A stretch of DNA of 64,000 nt from Lacticaseibacillus suibinensis (lineage in GTDB: Bacteria; Bacillota; Bacilli; Lactobacillales; Lactobacillaceae): the NCBI RefSeq assembly GCF_003946175.1, contig NZ_RHOK01000003.1, forward strand, positions 62,001 to 126,000, read 5' to 3'. The translations under genes were made by a program, and so were the position numbers. This document shows positions 26,122-34,447 of the stretch, piece by piece. The stretch's first letter is position 1; every line of letters begins with the position of its first letter. The notes beneath the pieces were generated by a model, which saw only the letters and a list, made by a program, of their open reading frames with translations, had not been told where the DNA came from and searched no databases.

Positions 26122-26170
26122 AGCGGCCTCAAACGCAGATCGAGAACCTGCGCCCAGTCGGGGGTGAACA

Positions 26171-26221
26171 TGCTATGATGGGGACAGCAGGATTGGTGAA
26201 AAGTGGTCAGGGTAGACCACT
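26171..26221 (+). promoter_or_regulatory. Promoter and leader hairpin of the polyphosphate operon
   Basis: The extended -10 TGCTATGAT (26171-26179) is followed by a leader hairpin AGTGGTC-agggta-GACCACT (26202-26221). The hairpin ends 4-5 nt before the AAAGGAG ribosome binding site, so it could modulate translation of the first gene. Confidence 0.55.
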
Positions 26222-26235
26222 GAAAAAGGAGCGCG

Positions 26236-27765
26236 ATGGCAATGAGCGAACATGGCTTTGTGGTGATTGGGGCGCAAAGCGTCTTCTTTAGTATCACGAA
26301 CCTGAAAACCTTAGTGGAAGTCGAACGCGGTGCCTATCCGGTGTCAATTGGGGAGGATATTTTTGCCACCCATGAAATTCAGCCCGGTACCGTTGATCAG
26401 CTCGTGGTGGCGCTGCAAACCATTGATCAGCTGATGACCGACTATGGGGTCAAAAGCTATGAGATTATCGGTACCCACAGCTTTTTTGAAGCGAAAAATT
26501 CGCAGTTCGTGTGCGACCAGCTCTTCAGTCGTACCGGCCGACCAGTGGCCACGCTGACCTTATCGCAGGAGTCCTACTACCGCACGCAAGCGGTACTGGG
26601 GAAGTTCCCGCATTTTGACCAAATCACCCAAAAAGGCACGGTGCTGATTGACATCAGTTCCGGCTCTGTTGAGCTGACAGCTTTTGCCAATGGCGAGTTT
26701 GGCTTCTCGCGCAACTTGTCGCTCGGCCCGCTACGGGTGTTTGAAGTGATGGGGGACTTGCAGCGCACGGTGCCAAACCCGACCGAGGTGATGCGGGATT
26801 ACATTGACAGCCGGCTGGCGGATTTCATGCGCCTGCTACCGAAAAATCAGCACTACCCGCACATGATTTTGATGGGCAGTGCCTTGTCGGTGTTCAATAC
26901 CTTGATTCCCAGCGGCGAGGAAATGGTGGAAACCGATCACGAAGGCTTCCGGCTGATTTACCAGGAAGTCGTGCAGGCCAGCGACCAGTACTTAAGTGAT
27001 CATTTTGACTTAACCCCAACCCAGACAGCGCAGGTGCTGCCAACGGTGCTCTTGGTGTACCGACTTCTGAAAACCCTGAATGCTGAGCGGGTCTGGATTT
27101 CTAACCTGAAGTTACTGGATGGTATTGAGCTATCGGCGGCAGGGGAAGCAGGCTCCCAGGCGGCAGCGATTGATCCCACCCGCGAGATTTTGATTTCCGC
27201 CCAGAACCTGGCCGATCGCTATCAGGTGGATCCGAAGCATCGCGATAGCACCGTTAATTTCGCCTTGCAGCTGTTTGACCGGCTGAAGAAACTGCACGGA
27301 CTGGGCAAGCGTGAGCGGCTGCTGCTGCAAATTGCGGCGACCGTCAATGACGTGGGGAGCTATGTCGATACCCACAAGCACTATGAACATTCTGAATACA
27401 TCATCAACTCTTCGGAGCTGATGGGCCTGACCATGCCAGAGCAACGCATGGTGGCGGCAATTGCCCGCTATCATTCCAGCGATACCCCGCAAACGGACCT
27501 GAGCGACTTGCATGAACTTAACTCCACCCGGCGGCTGATTATTGCCAAGCTCTCGGCGCTGCTGCGAGTGGCGGATAGTCTGGATGCCTCACGCCAACAG
27601 AAAATTCAGAAAATTCGGGTCTCGATTCAGCCCACCCGGGTGCTTTTGACCGCCACGGCGACCGATGATGTCGAGCTGGAGCGCTGGACGTTGCAAACCA
27701 AAGGCGAGTTCTTCGCAATCGTCTTTGGCCTGCCCATCGAATTGAAAGGAAAGAAGCGCTTATGA
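26236..27765 (+). CDS. Ppx/GppA-family protein with HD-like C-terminus, active sites degenerate
   Basis: This 509-residue protein has two ASKHA-type domains (about 1-310) and a C-terminal HD-like domain (about 320-505), as in long exopolyphosphatases. The first phosphate loop, DxGSNSxR in active relatives, reads VVIGAQSVFFSI here. The second reads LIDISSGSVELTAF in place of DxGGGSTE. In the HD region the expected HD pair reads AATVNDVGSYV, so Asn371 replaces His. Catalysis is therefore doubtful and a polyphosphate-sensing or scaffolding role is possible. The start is ATG 26236 or the ATG two codons later. It overlaps ppk by 4 bp (ATGA), which indicates tight coupling with polyphosphate synthesis. 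Confidence 0.82.
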   Translation: MAMSEHGFVVIGAQSVFFSITNLKTLVEVERGAYPVSIGEDIFATHEIQPGTVDQLVVALQTIDQLMTDYGVKSYEIIGTHSFFEAKNSQFVCDQLFSRTGRPVATLTLSQESYYRTQAVLGKFPHFDQITQKGTVLIDISSGSVELTAFANGEFGFSRNLSLGPLRVFEVMGDLQRTVPNPTEVMRDYIDSRLADFMRLLPKNQHYPHMILMGSALSVFNTLIPSGEEMVETDHEGFRLIYQEVVQASDQYLSDHFDLTPTQTAQVLPTVLLVYRLLKTLNAERVWISNLKLLDGIELSAAGEAGSQAAAIDPTREILISAQNLADRYQVDPKHRDSTVNFALQLFDRLKKLHGLGKRERLLLQIAATVNDVGSYVDTHKHYEHSEYIINSSELMGLTMPEQRMVAAIARYHSSDTPQTDLSDLHELNSTRRLIIAKLSALLRVADSLDASRQQKIQKIRVSIQPTRVLLTATATDDVELERWTLQTKGEFFAIVFGLPIELKGKKRL

Positions 27766-29942
27766 GCAAAAAAGCCATCGATTTTAAAGACAGCAAGTAC
27801 TACAACAATCGCGAGCTCAGCTGGCTGGCCTTCAATGACCGGGTGCTGGAAGAAGCACGTGATAAAACCAATCCGCTGTTGGAGCGGGTGCGTTTTTTAG
27901 CCATTACCCAAAGTAACCTGGATGAATTCTTCAACGTCCGGGTGGCTTCACTGCGCAAAATGGTCGCCGTCAATTACGACACGCCTGATGCGGCGGGGAT
28001 GACGCCAATGCAGCAGCTGACCGCGATTGCCAAAGCCGCCCATGCCATGGTCGATAAGCAATACACCACCTGGAGTCGCTCCCTCGAGCCGCGGCTGGCG
28101 GAGCTGGGCATCAAACTCAAGGGGATGGACGAATTGTCGCCGCACCAGCAGCAGTTCTGCCGCGATTACTTCGAGCAGGAATTATATCCGGTGCTGACCC
28201 CGATGGGCGTTGACCCGACCCGGCCGTTTCCCTTTTTGGCGAATAACAGCCTGAACCTGGCCATTCGCTTGCAACGGCCGGAAGACGAAGGCGAGGACAA
28301 CGAGAAGGCACGCAGTTTTGCCACCGTGCAGATTCCCGATATGTTTCCGCGGGTGCTCCGGCTACCAGACGGCGAAAATGATTTTATTTTGCTGGAGAAC
28401 ATCATCAAGGCCCACTTGGGGTCGCTATTTGTCGGCGCCACCATTCGCGAAACTGCCTTGTTCCGCGTGACGCGGGACATGGACCTCGATGTGGCGGAAG
28501 AAGACGCGTCGGATTTGATGAAAGAGATTCAGTCGCAGCTCAAAAAGCGCCAGCGCGGCAAGGTGATGCGGCTAGAAATCGACGCCGAAATGAGCAAGTA
28601 CCTCAAGAAAAAGCTGATCAAAGGGCTCGATATTGAAAAAGAAGCCGACGTCTATGCCATCAAAGGCCCCATCGACTTGAATGTGCTGAGCAAACTGGTC
28701 AAGCAGGTGCAAGGCCACAGTGAGCTGCAATACCCGCCGTTCACGCCATATCTGGATCAAACCCTGATGCAAGGTAACTTGTTCGCCCAAATCCGGGAGC
28801 ACGATTTGTTCCTGCAGCACCCTTATGACTCCTTCACGCCGGTAGTGGAGTTTATCCATCAGGCGGCGCTGGATCCGCAGGTGCTGGCGGTGAAAATGAC
28901 GCTGTACCGCGTGTCATCCAAATCGCCGATTATCAGCTATTTAAAGCTGGCTGCGCAAAACGGTAAACAGGTCACGGTGCTGGTCGAGCTGAAGGCCCGT
29001 TTTGACGAAGAAAACAACGTCCACTGGGCGCAAGAGCTCGAACGCGCCGGCTGCCACGTGATCTACGGTTTGGTGGGGCTGAAAACCCACTGCAAGCTGG
29101 CGCTGGTAGTGCGCCGCGATGAAGACGGCATTCGTCGTTACATGCACATGGCCACTGGGAACTACAACGATGTCACCGCGCGCGTGTATACCGATATGGG
29201 ACTGTTCACGGCGGATACCGAAATGGGTACCGACGCCTCCAACATTTTCAACATGCTGTCTGGCTTCTCGGAACCGGCGTACTTTAACAAGCTGGTGATT
29301 GCGCCGCTGGGTATTCGCGATTTTCTCAAGGAACGCATCGAAGAAGAAATCGCGGAAGCGCAGGCGGGGCGCAAGGCCTTGATTGCGATGAAAATGAACT
29401 CCCTGTCAGATAGCGATATGATTGAAGCCCTGTACCGCGCCTCGGCGGCTGGGGTCAAGATTCATTTGATTGTCCGGGGTATTTGCAATCTGCGGGTCGG
29501 CATTCCAGGCGTGTCTGAAAACATCACGGTGCATTCGATTGTGGGTCGCTTCCTCGAACACAGCCGGATTTATTATTTCTACGCTGGTGGTGAGGAACAT
29601 CTCTACTTGTCTTCAGCGGATTTGATGAAGCGCAACCTGTCGCGGCGGGTGGAGCTATTGTTCCCCATTCTGCAGGATGACATTCATGCTCGGATTTGTG
29701 AGATTTTCCAGACCATGTGGGACGACAATGTCAAAACCCGGCTGCTCCAGCCCGACAACTCATGGGACCGCGTGGATCTGCGCGGAGTCAACAAACTGGA
29801 TGCACAAGCCACCTTCCTGGCGGCGGCGCAGGCCCAAACCGCGGCGCAGCTGGCGCGCCGGGAAGATAACCAAGAAGACCCGCAAGCCAACCGCCGCTTT
29901 ACGCCGTTAACGGCGCCGCAAGATGAGGAGGCCGGCGAATGA
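27762..29942 (+). CDS. ppk: Polyphosphate kinase 1
   Basis: This 726-residue PPK1 reversibly transfers the terminal phosphate of ATP to polyphosphate. The N domain begins YYNNRELSWLAFNDRVLEEA. The head domain follows (about 120-320), and the catalytic C1/C2 domains (about 325-705) contain VLVELKARFDEENNVHWAQ and the autophosphorylated His462 in YMHMATGNYND. A second conserved region is NLSRRVELLFPI. The length is normal. It sits between two ppx-like genes with 4-bp overlaps on both sides, forming a polyphosphate synthesis and turnover operon like that of the Lacticaseibacillus casei group. Confidence 0.97.
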   Translation: MSKKAIDFKDSKYYNNRELSWLAFNDRVLEEARDKTNPLLERVRFLAITQSNLDEFFNVRVASLRKMVAVNYDTPDAAGMTPMQQLTAIAKAAHAMVDKQYTTWSRSLEPRLAELGIKLKGMDELSPHQQQFCRDYFEQELYPVLTPMGVDPTRPFPFLANNSLNLAIRLQRPEDEGEDNEKARSFATVQIPDMFPRVLRLPDGENDFILLENIIKAHLGSLFVGATIRETALFRVTRDMDLDVAEEDASDLMKEIQSQLKKRQRGKVMRLEIDAEMSKYLKKKLIKGLDIEKEADVYAIKGPIDLNVLSKLVKQVQGHSELQYPPFTPYLDQTLMQGNLFAQIREHDLFLQHPYDSFTPVVEFIHQAALDPQVLAVKMTLYRVSSKSPIISYLKLAAQNGKQVTVLVELKARFDEENNVHWAQELERAGCHVIYGLVGLKTHCKLALVVRRDEDGIRRYMHMATGNYNDVTARVYTDMGLFTADTEMGTDASNIFNMLSGFSEPAYFNKLVIAPLGIRDFLKERIEEEIAEAQAGRKALIAMKMNSLSDSDMIEALYRASAAGVKIHLIVRGICNLRVGIPGVSENITVHSIVGRFLEHSRIYYFYAGGEEHLYLSSADLMKRNLSRRVELLFPILQDDIHARICEIFQTMWDDNVKTRLLQPDNSWDRVDLRGVNKLDAQATFLAAAQAQTAAQLARREDNQEDPQANRRFTPLTAPQDEEAGE

Positions 29943-30877
29943 CGCATTTTGGGGTCATTGATTTAGGTAGTAACTCGGCGCGGCTGTCCATTTGGCAAAT
30001 CGATGGCAATCATCAGCCCCATGAAGTGCTCAAGCTCAAGGAGATGGTGCGCCTGTCTGAGGACATGGGGCCAGAGCAAACGCTCAAGCCCGCCGCGATT
30101 GCCCGCACCTTGGCAGCGCTGCAGCGGTTCAGCGCCGCGGCTAAGGCCTTTCCAGAGTTAACGCTAGAGGCTTATGCCACTGCGGCCGTGCGGCAAGCGG
30201 GCAATCAAAAAGCTTTTCTCAGGCAGGTCAAAGCCGAAACCGGGCTGACCATCACGGTGATCCCCGGCACCCGCGAGGCCGAGCTGGACTATCTCGGGGT
30301 GGTCAACACCTTACCCATTCAAAATGCCTTGATTATGGATACCGGTGGGGCATCCACCGAGCTCATTTTGGTGCAAAACCGCAAACTCATTCACCGCGTG
30401 TCCTTGCCGGTAGGCTCAGTGAACTTATCGGAGCGTTTTTTGGACGCTGATGTGGTGCGGCCGGCGCAACTGTTCAACCTGATTACCGAATTCTCCAGCA
30501 TGCTTAATGGCATTTGGTGGCTGCGCAAGGCCTTGAATCTGCCGATTGTGGCGCTGGGCGGCTCCAATCGGACGTTGGCCAAAATTCAGCGCCGGCGTGA
30601 ACAGCGGGGCAGTTATGAAGATATTCATGGCTACCGCATGGCCACCACTGCCGCGAACAAGATTTATGCCGACATCTTGGACAAGGACCTGGTGGCACGC
30701 AAAGAAGTCCCCGGTTTGTCCAAGTTTCGGGCGGACATCATTGTCGGCGGGTTGACGCCTGTGATTACAATGATTCGCTACCTCGACAGCGACCGGCTGC
30801 TGTTTTCCCAGTACGGCTTGCGCGAAGGGGCGTTGTATAGCTACCTGAACGCCAATGAGTTAGGCCAAGAGGCGTGA
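29939..30877 (+). CDS. ppx: Exopolyphosphatase, short Ppx/GppA type
   Basis: This 312-residue enzyme removes terminal phosphate from polyphosphate, or hydrolyses pppGpp. Both ASKHA loops are intact: GVIDLGSNSARLSIW at residues 5-19, and LIMDTGGASTELILV near 137-151. VALGGSNRTLAKI near 203 and the C-terminal IIVGGLTPVITMIRYL complete the fold. No HD domain is present. Unlike the first gene of the operon it should be catalytically active. It starts with ATG overlapping the ppk stop by 4 bp. PPX and GppA activity cannot be told apart by eye; the operon favours polyphosphate. Confidence 0.93.
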   Translation: MTHFGVIDLGSNSARLSIWQIDGNHQPHEVLKLKEMVRLSEDMGPEQTLKPAAIARTLAALQRFSAAAKAFPELTLEAYATAAVRQAGNQKAFLRQVKAETGLTITVIPGTREAELDYLGVVNTLPIQNALIMDTGGASTELILVQNRKLIHRVSLPVGSVNLSERFLDADVVRPAQLFNLITEFSSMLNGIWWLRKALNLPIVALGGSNRTLAKIQRRREQRGSYEDIHGYRMATTAANKIYADILDKDLVARKEVPGLSKFRADIIVGGLTPVITMIRYLDSDRLLFSQYGLREGALYSYLNANELGQEA

Positions 30878-30898
30878 CTGCAAAAGCTTTCCTTAAAT

Positions 30899-30941
30899 CC
30901 CGGCTGGGCTGCTTCCGCTGCCAAGCCGGGTTTGGTATAAC
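30899..30941 (+). promoter_or_regulatory. Operon-end hairpin followed by an extended -10 promoter
   Basis: CCCGGCT (30899-30905) and AGCCGGG (30924-30930) form a hairpin with a poor T-tract (TTTGG), probably a weak terminator for the polyphosphate operon. TGGTATAAC (30933-30941) is an extended -10 for the next gene. Confidence 0.5.
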
Positions 30942-30973
30942 TGGGGTATTAAAAAACGAATGGAGCAATGATC

Positions 30974-31957
30974 ATGAAAAAAGGCTTATTCACCTTAATG
31001 GCGGCTGCCGCCTTTGCGTTGGTGGCGGCTGCCACCCAAGCGGCGCCAGTGCATGCGGATGAAACCTGGGCCCCAGTGGCCACGCTGGGGGTGTCGCTGA
31101 CCGCCGATCAGAAAACGGGCACGTTGAACACCTTGGAAAATGCGGCCAATGTCACCAATCCCAGTGAATTAACGGTTAATGGGAATACTTTGGTCAAATA
31201 CCTCAACCCTGCCGGTAGTACCTTCACAGCGAGCTCTGGCGTGTGGTCAAGTGCCTTGGTGCAAAAAACCAGCAGCGGCGGCATTAATGTCACGATTGTG
31301 AACTATAACGGCACCAACAACATCACCACCATCACGGCTGATCAGTACCGCAATGCGGCGCTGACCGCTGGGGTGACGAATGCGAATATCTACATTACAT
31401 CGGCGGTGCGGATTGACGGCTCCGGTGCCTTAGCCGGCGTTTATGCGGCTTTTGCCCAAAATGGCCAAACCCTGAATTCGGCGCAGATCACGGCGGCGCA
31501 GGATGAAGTCAACACGCTTTCCGGTATCACGTCTGCGAACAAAGATAAGGATGGGTATTCGGATAAACAGCTTAACAACGCGGTGGCGGGGATGAAGTCG
31601 CAAATGGCCAGCCAAAGCAATAACGGTTCCCAAACCCTGTCGCAAAATCAAATCGGCAATATCGTCGACTCCCAGCTCAAAGATAACCAACTGGCCGGGG
31701 TCATCAACAACAACCAGCGTACCCAAATCATCAATTTGCTGGTCAAGATTCAAAACTCTGGGGCCCTGAAGAGCAGTGATTTTAAGGCCCAAGCCCAAAA
31801 GTTGATGTCGAGCATTCAAGACAGCGCCAAGAACCTCTTCAGTAAGCTGAAAGGTTTGGACACCCAAGAGAACCGCAACTTACTGCAGAAAATCTGGGAT
31901 GGCATTGTTAGTTTCTTTAGCCAGATTGTGGCCTGGGTCCAAGGGCTGTTCAACTAG
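30974..31957 (+). CDS. Exported DUF1002 family protein
   Basis: This 327-residue protein has a clear signal peptide (MKKGLFTLMAAAAFALVAAA, cleavage likely after PVHA near residue 30). The mature domain starts VATLGVSLTADQKTGTLN. It contains VNGNTLVKYLNP, a Ser-rich GGINVTIVNYN, NANIYITSAVRIDGSGALAGVYAAFAQNG and a helical C-terminus ending IVSFFSQIVAWVQGLFN. This is the layout of the uncharacterised DUF1002 family. No catalytic motif is visible. The ATG at 30974 is preferred to 30968, because GGAG is then 9 nt upstream rather than 3. It lies just after the polyphosphate operon but has its own promoter. Confidence 0.85.
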   Translation: MKKGLFTLMAAAAFALVAAATQAAPVHADETWAPVATLGVSLTADQKTGTLNTLENAANVTNPSELTVNGNTLVKYLNPAGSTFTASSGVWSSALVQKTSSGGINVTIVNYNGTNNITTITADQYRNAALTAGVTNANIYITSAVRIDGSGALAGVYAAFAQNGQTLNSAQITAAQDEVNTLSGITSANKDKDGYSDKQLNNAVAGMKSQMASQSNNGSQTLSQNQIGNIVDSQLKDNQLAGVINNNQRTQIINLLVKIQNSGALKSSDFKAQAQKLMSSIQDSAKNLFSKLKGLDTQENRNLLQKIWDGIVSFFSQIVAWVQGLFN

Positions 31958-32031
31958 CTAGAAGCGGCACTGACGGCGCGTGGGCAAATGCAGCCAGTGA
32001 GTGTGACACAGCAGGAAAAAGGGATGGGTGC

Positions 32032-32262
32032 ATGGTTACCACAGTTGATAAAGTGTTTTTGGTCCTTTATGCGCTGACCGCAGCGGTGATGTTCTACCTG
32101 GCTGGCGTTCAGTTCGGCGCCGCTTGGTTTGGCCGCTACAGCGACACCGCCGACATCTGGATCAGCTTGCTATGGCTAGTGCCGGCCTTCATGGCGCTAG
32201 CGCAATTGGGCCGCGAAGTCTGGCGCCTGTTAGGTCTACGAGCCAAGCAACTTGAGAAATAA
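32032..32262 (+). CDS. Small two-helix membrane protein
   Basis: This 76-residue protein has two predicted membrane helices (about 7-30 and 42-60) and a basic C-terminal tail (REVWRLLGLRAKQLEK). The family is not recognised. A GGGATGGG ribosome binding site lies 6 nt before ATG, and an intrinsic terminator follows 9 bp after the stop, which supports a real gene. It is probably transcribed with the DUF1002 gene 74 bp upstream. Confidence 0.65.
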   Translation: MVTTVDKVFLVLYALTAAVMFYLAGVQFGAAWFGRYSDTADIWISLLWLVPAFMALAQLGREVWRLLGLRAKQLEK

Positions 32263-32270
32263 GCAGAATC

Positions 32271-32300
32271 AAAATCACGCCCAGGAGGCGTGATTTTTTT
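32271..32300 (+). terminator. Intrinsic terminator after the small membrane protein gene
   Basis: The arms AAAATCACGCC and GGCGTGATTTT are followed by a run of T. The left A-run also lets it serve the convergent DHFR-like gene. Confidence 0.92.
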
Positions 32301-32314
32301 GCCTAAAAGCAAGG

Positions 32315-32854
32315 CTATTTGGTTTCGGTGCAGACGCGATACGTCAAGGTCACGAATTGATCGTGCTGGGCGGTGGTTTCCAGCTTCAGCGGTACATCCG
32401 TCAGGTTACTGGTGACCAAGCTGATGCCATCGCCTAGAAGCACTGGGGCAATGGTGATAATCAGCTGATCGATCAAGTTGGCTTTGAGTAATTCGGTGAA
32501 GATATCCGCACCACCAACGAGCCAAATGTCATGGCCCTTTTTGGCTTTGAGTTGCCGCACGAATTCGGGGATGTTGCCAGCCACCACTGTCGTAGGATCA
32601 TCAGTATCATGCAGGGTGGTGGAGAAGACGTAGCTTTCCTTGTCTTGATAAGGATAGGTGCCAGCTAACCGCAAAGCGCGCTGGTAGGTTTTGCGCCCCA
32701 TCAGCACGGTGTCGATTTGTTGATAAAAAGTCTGATAGGCGGCATCGGCCGCTGATGAATTCAGCCGGCTCAACCACTTGGTGCCACCATCTGGTTCGGC
32801 AATGAAGCCATCCAGACTTTCAGTTAGATATAAAATCACTTTTCGTTCAGACAT
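32315..32854 (-). CDS. Dihydrofolate-reductase-family protein (RibD C-terminal domain type)
   Basis: This 179-residue single-domain reductase starts RKVILYLTESLDGFIAEPDG, with TVLMGRKTYQRALRL near 50 and WLVGGADIFTELLKANLIDQLIITIAPVLLGDG near 118-150. This is the YyaP/YwjB-like branch of the RibD_C/DHFR superfamily, which binds NADPH. It lacks the full active-site signature of FolA, and folate reduction should not be assumed. The start is ATG 32854, with GGTGG-like sequence and AAAGGA upstream. It is monocistronic, between convergent and codirectional neighbours. Confidence 0.88.
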   Translation of the reverse strand: MSERKVILYLTESLDGFIAEPDGGTKWLSRLNSSAADAAYQTFYQQIDTVLMGRKTYQRALRLAGTYPYQDKESYVFSTTLHDTDDPTTVVAGNIPEFVRQLKAKKGHDIWLVGGADIFTELLKANLIDQLIITIAPVLLGDGISLVTSNLTDVPLKLETTAQHDQFVTLTYRVCTETK

Positions 32855-32913
32855 ACTGCCACCTGCTTTCCTTTGTTACGTTAATTATATCACAAAAGAA
32901 AGCGGTTTCTCTT

Positions 32914-33423
32914 TTACTTTCGCGACCAGAGATCCACACTGACTTCGGCCAGAATGTGCCCGGCCATCGCATGGCGCGCTTCGTTGAGCCAAAACCCGTC
33001 ATTCAGCGGGAGCGTGGTGTCAAGCGCAAACACCGTGAGGGTGTAGGCGTGATCGGCATTCGGCGGTTGCGGGCCGACGTAACCCGTGGCCGTCACTGGA
33101 TCCGTGTTGCCGACCATGGCGCCGGAGGAGGAGTTGTGGCCTTGCACCATCGCGGTCAGGCCGGTGTGGCTGGCATTTTCCGCAATGGTCGTAGTTGTGG
33201 CCGGAATATTAACGGCGACCCAGTGAATCCAAGGAAAACCAGAAACCGGGACGGCATCGAAATCAATCAGCTGCAGCGCAAACGTCTGCGTTCCCGCTGG
33301 CGCCTCCGCGATGGTAATAGGGAAGCTGCGAGTGGGCGTACCTTGGTGTTGATCCGTCGGCGAGGCATACTTACCAAACCGGTCAGCGAGGTAACCATTG
33401 GTTGTTGGCACGGTGATTTTCAT
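32914..33423 (-). CDS. YbhB/YbcL family PEBP-like protein
   Basis: This 169-residue phosphatidylethanolamine-binding-protein homologue has family marks TFALQLIDFDAVPVSGFPWIHWVAVNIPA (about 50-78), then SSSGAMVGN and GYVGPQPPNADHAYTLTVFALDT (about 116-140). The ligand and function of the bacterial proteins are not established. The start is ATG 33423, with AAAGGAG about 9 nt upstream; the longer frame to 33633 runs into the repeat element and lacks a start signal. It is divergent from the PHP-sirtuin operon. Confidence 0.9.
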   Translation of the reverse strand: MKITVPTTNGYLADRFGKYASPTDQHQGTPTRSFPITIAEAPAGTQTFALQLIDFDAVPVSGFPWIHWVAVNIPATTTTIAENASHTGLTAMVQGHNSSSGAMVGNTDPVTATGYVGPQPPNADHAYTLTVFALDTTLPLNDGFWLNEARHAMAGHILAEVSVDLWSRK

Positions 33424-33480
33424 CTTCAGGACTCCTTTACATGTATAATTGATATAGATTAAGCATAGCACTTTGACCCA

Positions 33481-33611
33481 GGCTGTGGAGATTGGCGGTT
33501 TTAGCTCGACGAGTAGCCTAGCATTGGGCATTGCCGCGGTACGCGGCGGGGACCGATGCGTAGCTAATCGCTCGAGCGTTGCCAATCGCAGCGCAACTAA
33601 AGGCTGCAAGC
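33481..33611. repeat. Structured intergenic repeat, family 2, copy 1
   Basis: This long nested palindrome has GATTGGC (33490-33496) pairing with GCCAATC (33581-33587), GCTCGACGAGTAGC with GCTAATCGCTCGAGC, GCAT with ATGC, and a GCCGCG-gta-CGCGGC tip. It begins GGCTGTG and contains GGCGGTTTT, as in 49023-49207. The 3' GCGTAGCTA segment is also shared with that copy. It fills most of the divergent intergenic region. No coding frame is supported. Confidence 0.7.
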
Positions 33612-33650
33612 AAAGCCACCCACCCGCACCCAAGAAAAGGAGTTAGCCCA

Positions 33651-34430
33651 ATGCCAGTTTATGACCAGCATGTGCACACTTATTTTTCCTTTGATTCCTC
33701 AGCGCAATTTGAGGATTATCTGGCCCAAACCCAGCAGCCCTTTGTGACCACTGATCACTTGGAGCTCAGCAATCCCGATGATGGCGGCGGGGATGACAAG
33801 CCAGACTTTGCCGCGTATCAGGCAAAGCTCAAGGTGCTGCATCAGCAGTACCCCAATCGGCTCCTGCGCGGGGTTGAGTGTGGGTATTTTGCGCCGCGGG
33901 CAGCGGACCTGGCAGCATACCTCGCGGCAGGCGACTATGATTTGGTGCTACTAAGTTTTCACCATGATGGCCAGTACGATTATCAAAATCCGTATTTCAA
34001 AACGGTTGACCAAAAGGCGCATGTTCAAGCCTATTATCAGCGCATGCTCAGCGGCCTCAAGCAGGCCAACTTTGGCGATGTGCTAGCGCATTTTGATTAC
34101 GGCTTGCGGGTGCTGGACGTCACGCCGGCTCAACTCACAGCTTGGGCTAAGCCGCAACTGCTTGTCATCTTGCGACTGCTGGTGGCGAAGCACATGGCCT
34201 TGGAAGTGAATACCAAGTCACTGTATCGCTGGCAAAATGCCCCGCTGTATGAGTTGGTGCTACCATGGTACAAGCAGGTCGGGGGCAAGCTTTTGACCTT
34301 AGGCAGTGATGCGCATACCCCGGATAAGTTTCAAACCGAATTTCCGGCGGCCAAGACCCTGATCAAGCGGGCCGGTTTTAGTCAATTAGCGGTTTATCAT
34401 CAGCATCAGCCAACGCTGGTGGCATTTTAA
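33651..34430 (+). CDS. PHP-domain phosphatase, HisJ-like
   Basis: This 259-residue PHP phosphoesterase has the metal-binding motifs YDQHVHTYFSFDSS (5-18), TTDHLEL (about 36), GVECGYF (about 74), LLSFHHDGQ (about 103), LAHFDYGLR (about 146) and LGSDAHTPDKF (about 222). These match the histidinol-phosphatase HisK/HisJ type. No other histidine genes are nearby, so histidinol phosphate is only one possible substrate. The start is ATG 33651, with AAAGGAG 7 nt upstream. It is the first gene of a five-gene tight operon. Confidence 0.88.
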   Translation: MPVYDQHVHTYFSFDSSAQFEDYLAQTQQPFVTTDHLELSNPDDGGGDDKPDFAAYQAKLKVLHQQYPNRLLRGVECGYFAPRAADLAAYLAAGDYDLVLLSFHHDGQYDYQNPYFKTVDQKAHVQAYYQRMLSGLKQANFGDVLAHFDYGLRVLDVTPAQLTAWAKPQLLVILRLLVAKHMALEVNTKSLYRWQNAPLYELVLPWYKQVGGKLLTLGSDAHTPDKFQTEFPAAKTLIKRAGFSQLAVYHQHQPTLVAF

Positions 34431-34447
34431 ATAAAGGAGTTAACATC

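Noticed and set aside
25503-26297. Several 60-150 residue open frames between the aldo/keto reductase and polyphosphate genes
   Set aside because: They run through the palindromic repeat elements in several frames on both strands, have no convincing ribosome binding sites and resemble no protein family.
32315-32854. Dihydrofolate reductase FolA
   Set aside because: The sequence follows the RibD C-terminal-domain branch (TESLDGFIA, WLVGGADIF) and lacks the full FolA active-site pattern, so folate reduction is not assigned.
33424-33633. N-terminal extension of the PEBP-like protein
   Set aside because: The added residues come from the family 2 repeat; the AAAGGAG site and family start point to 33423.
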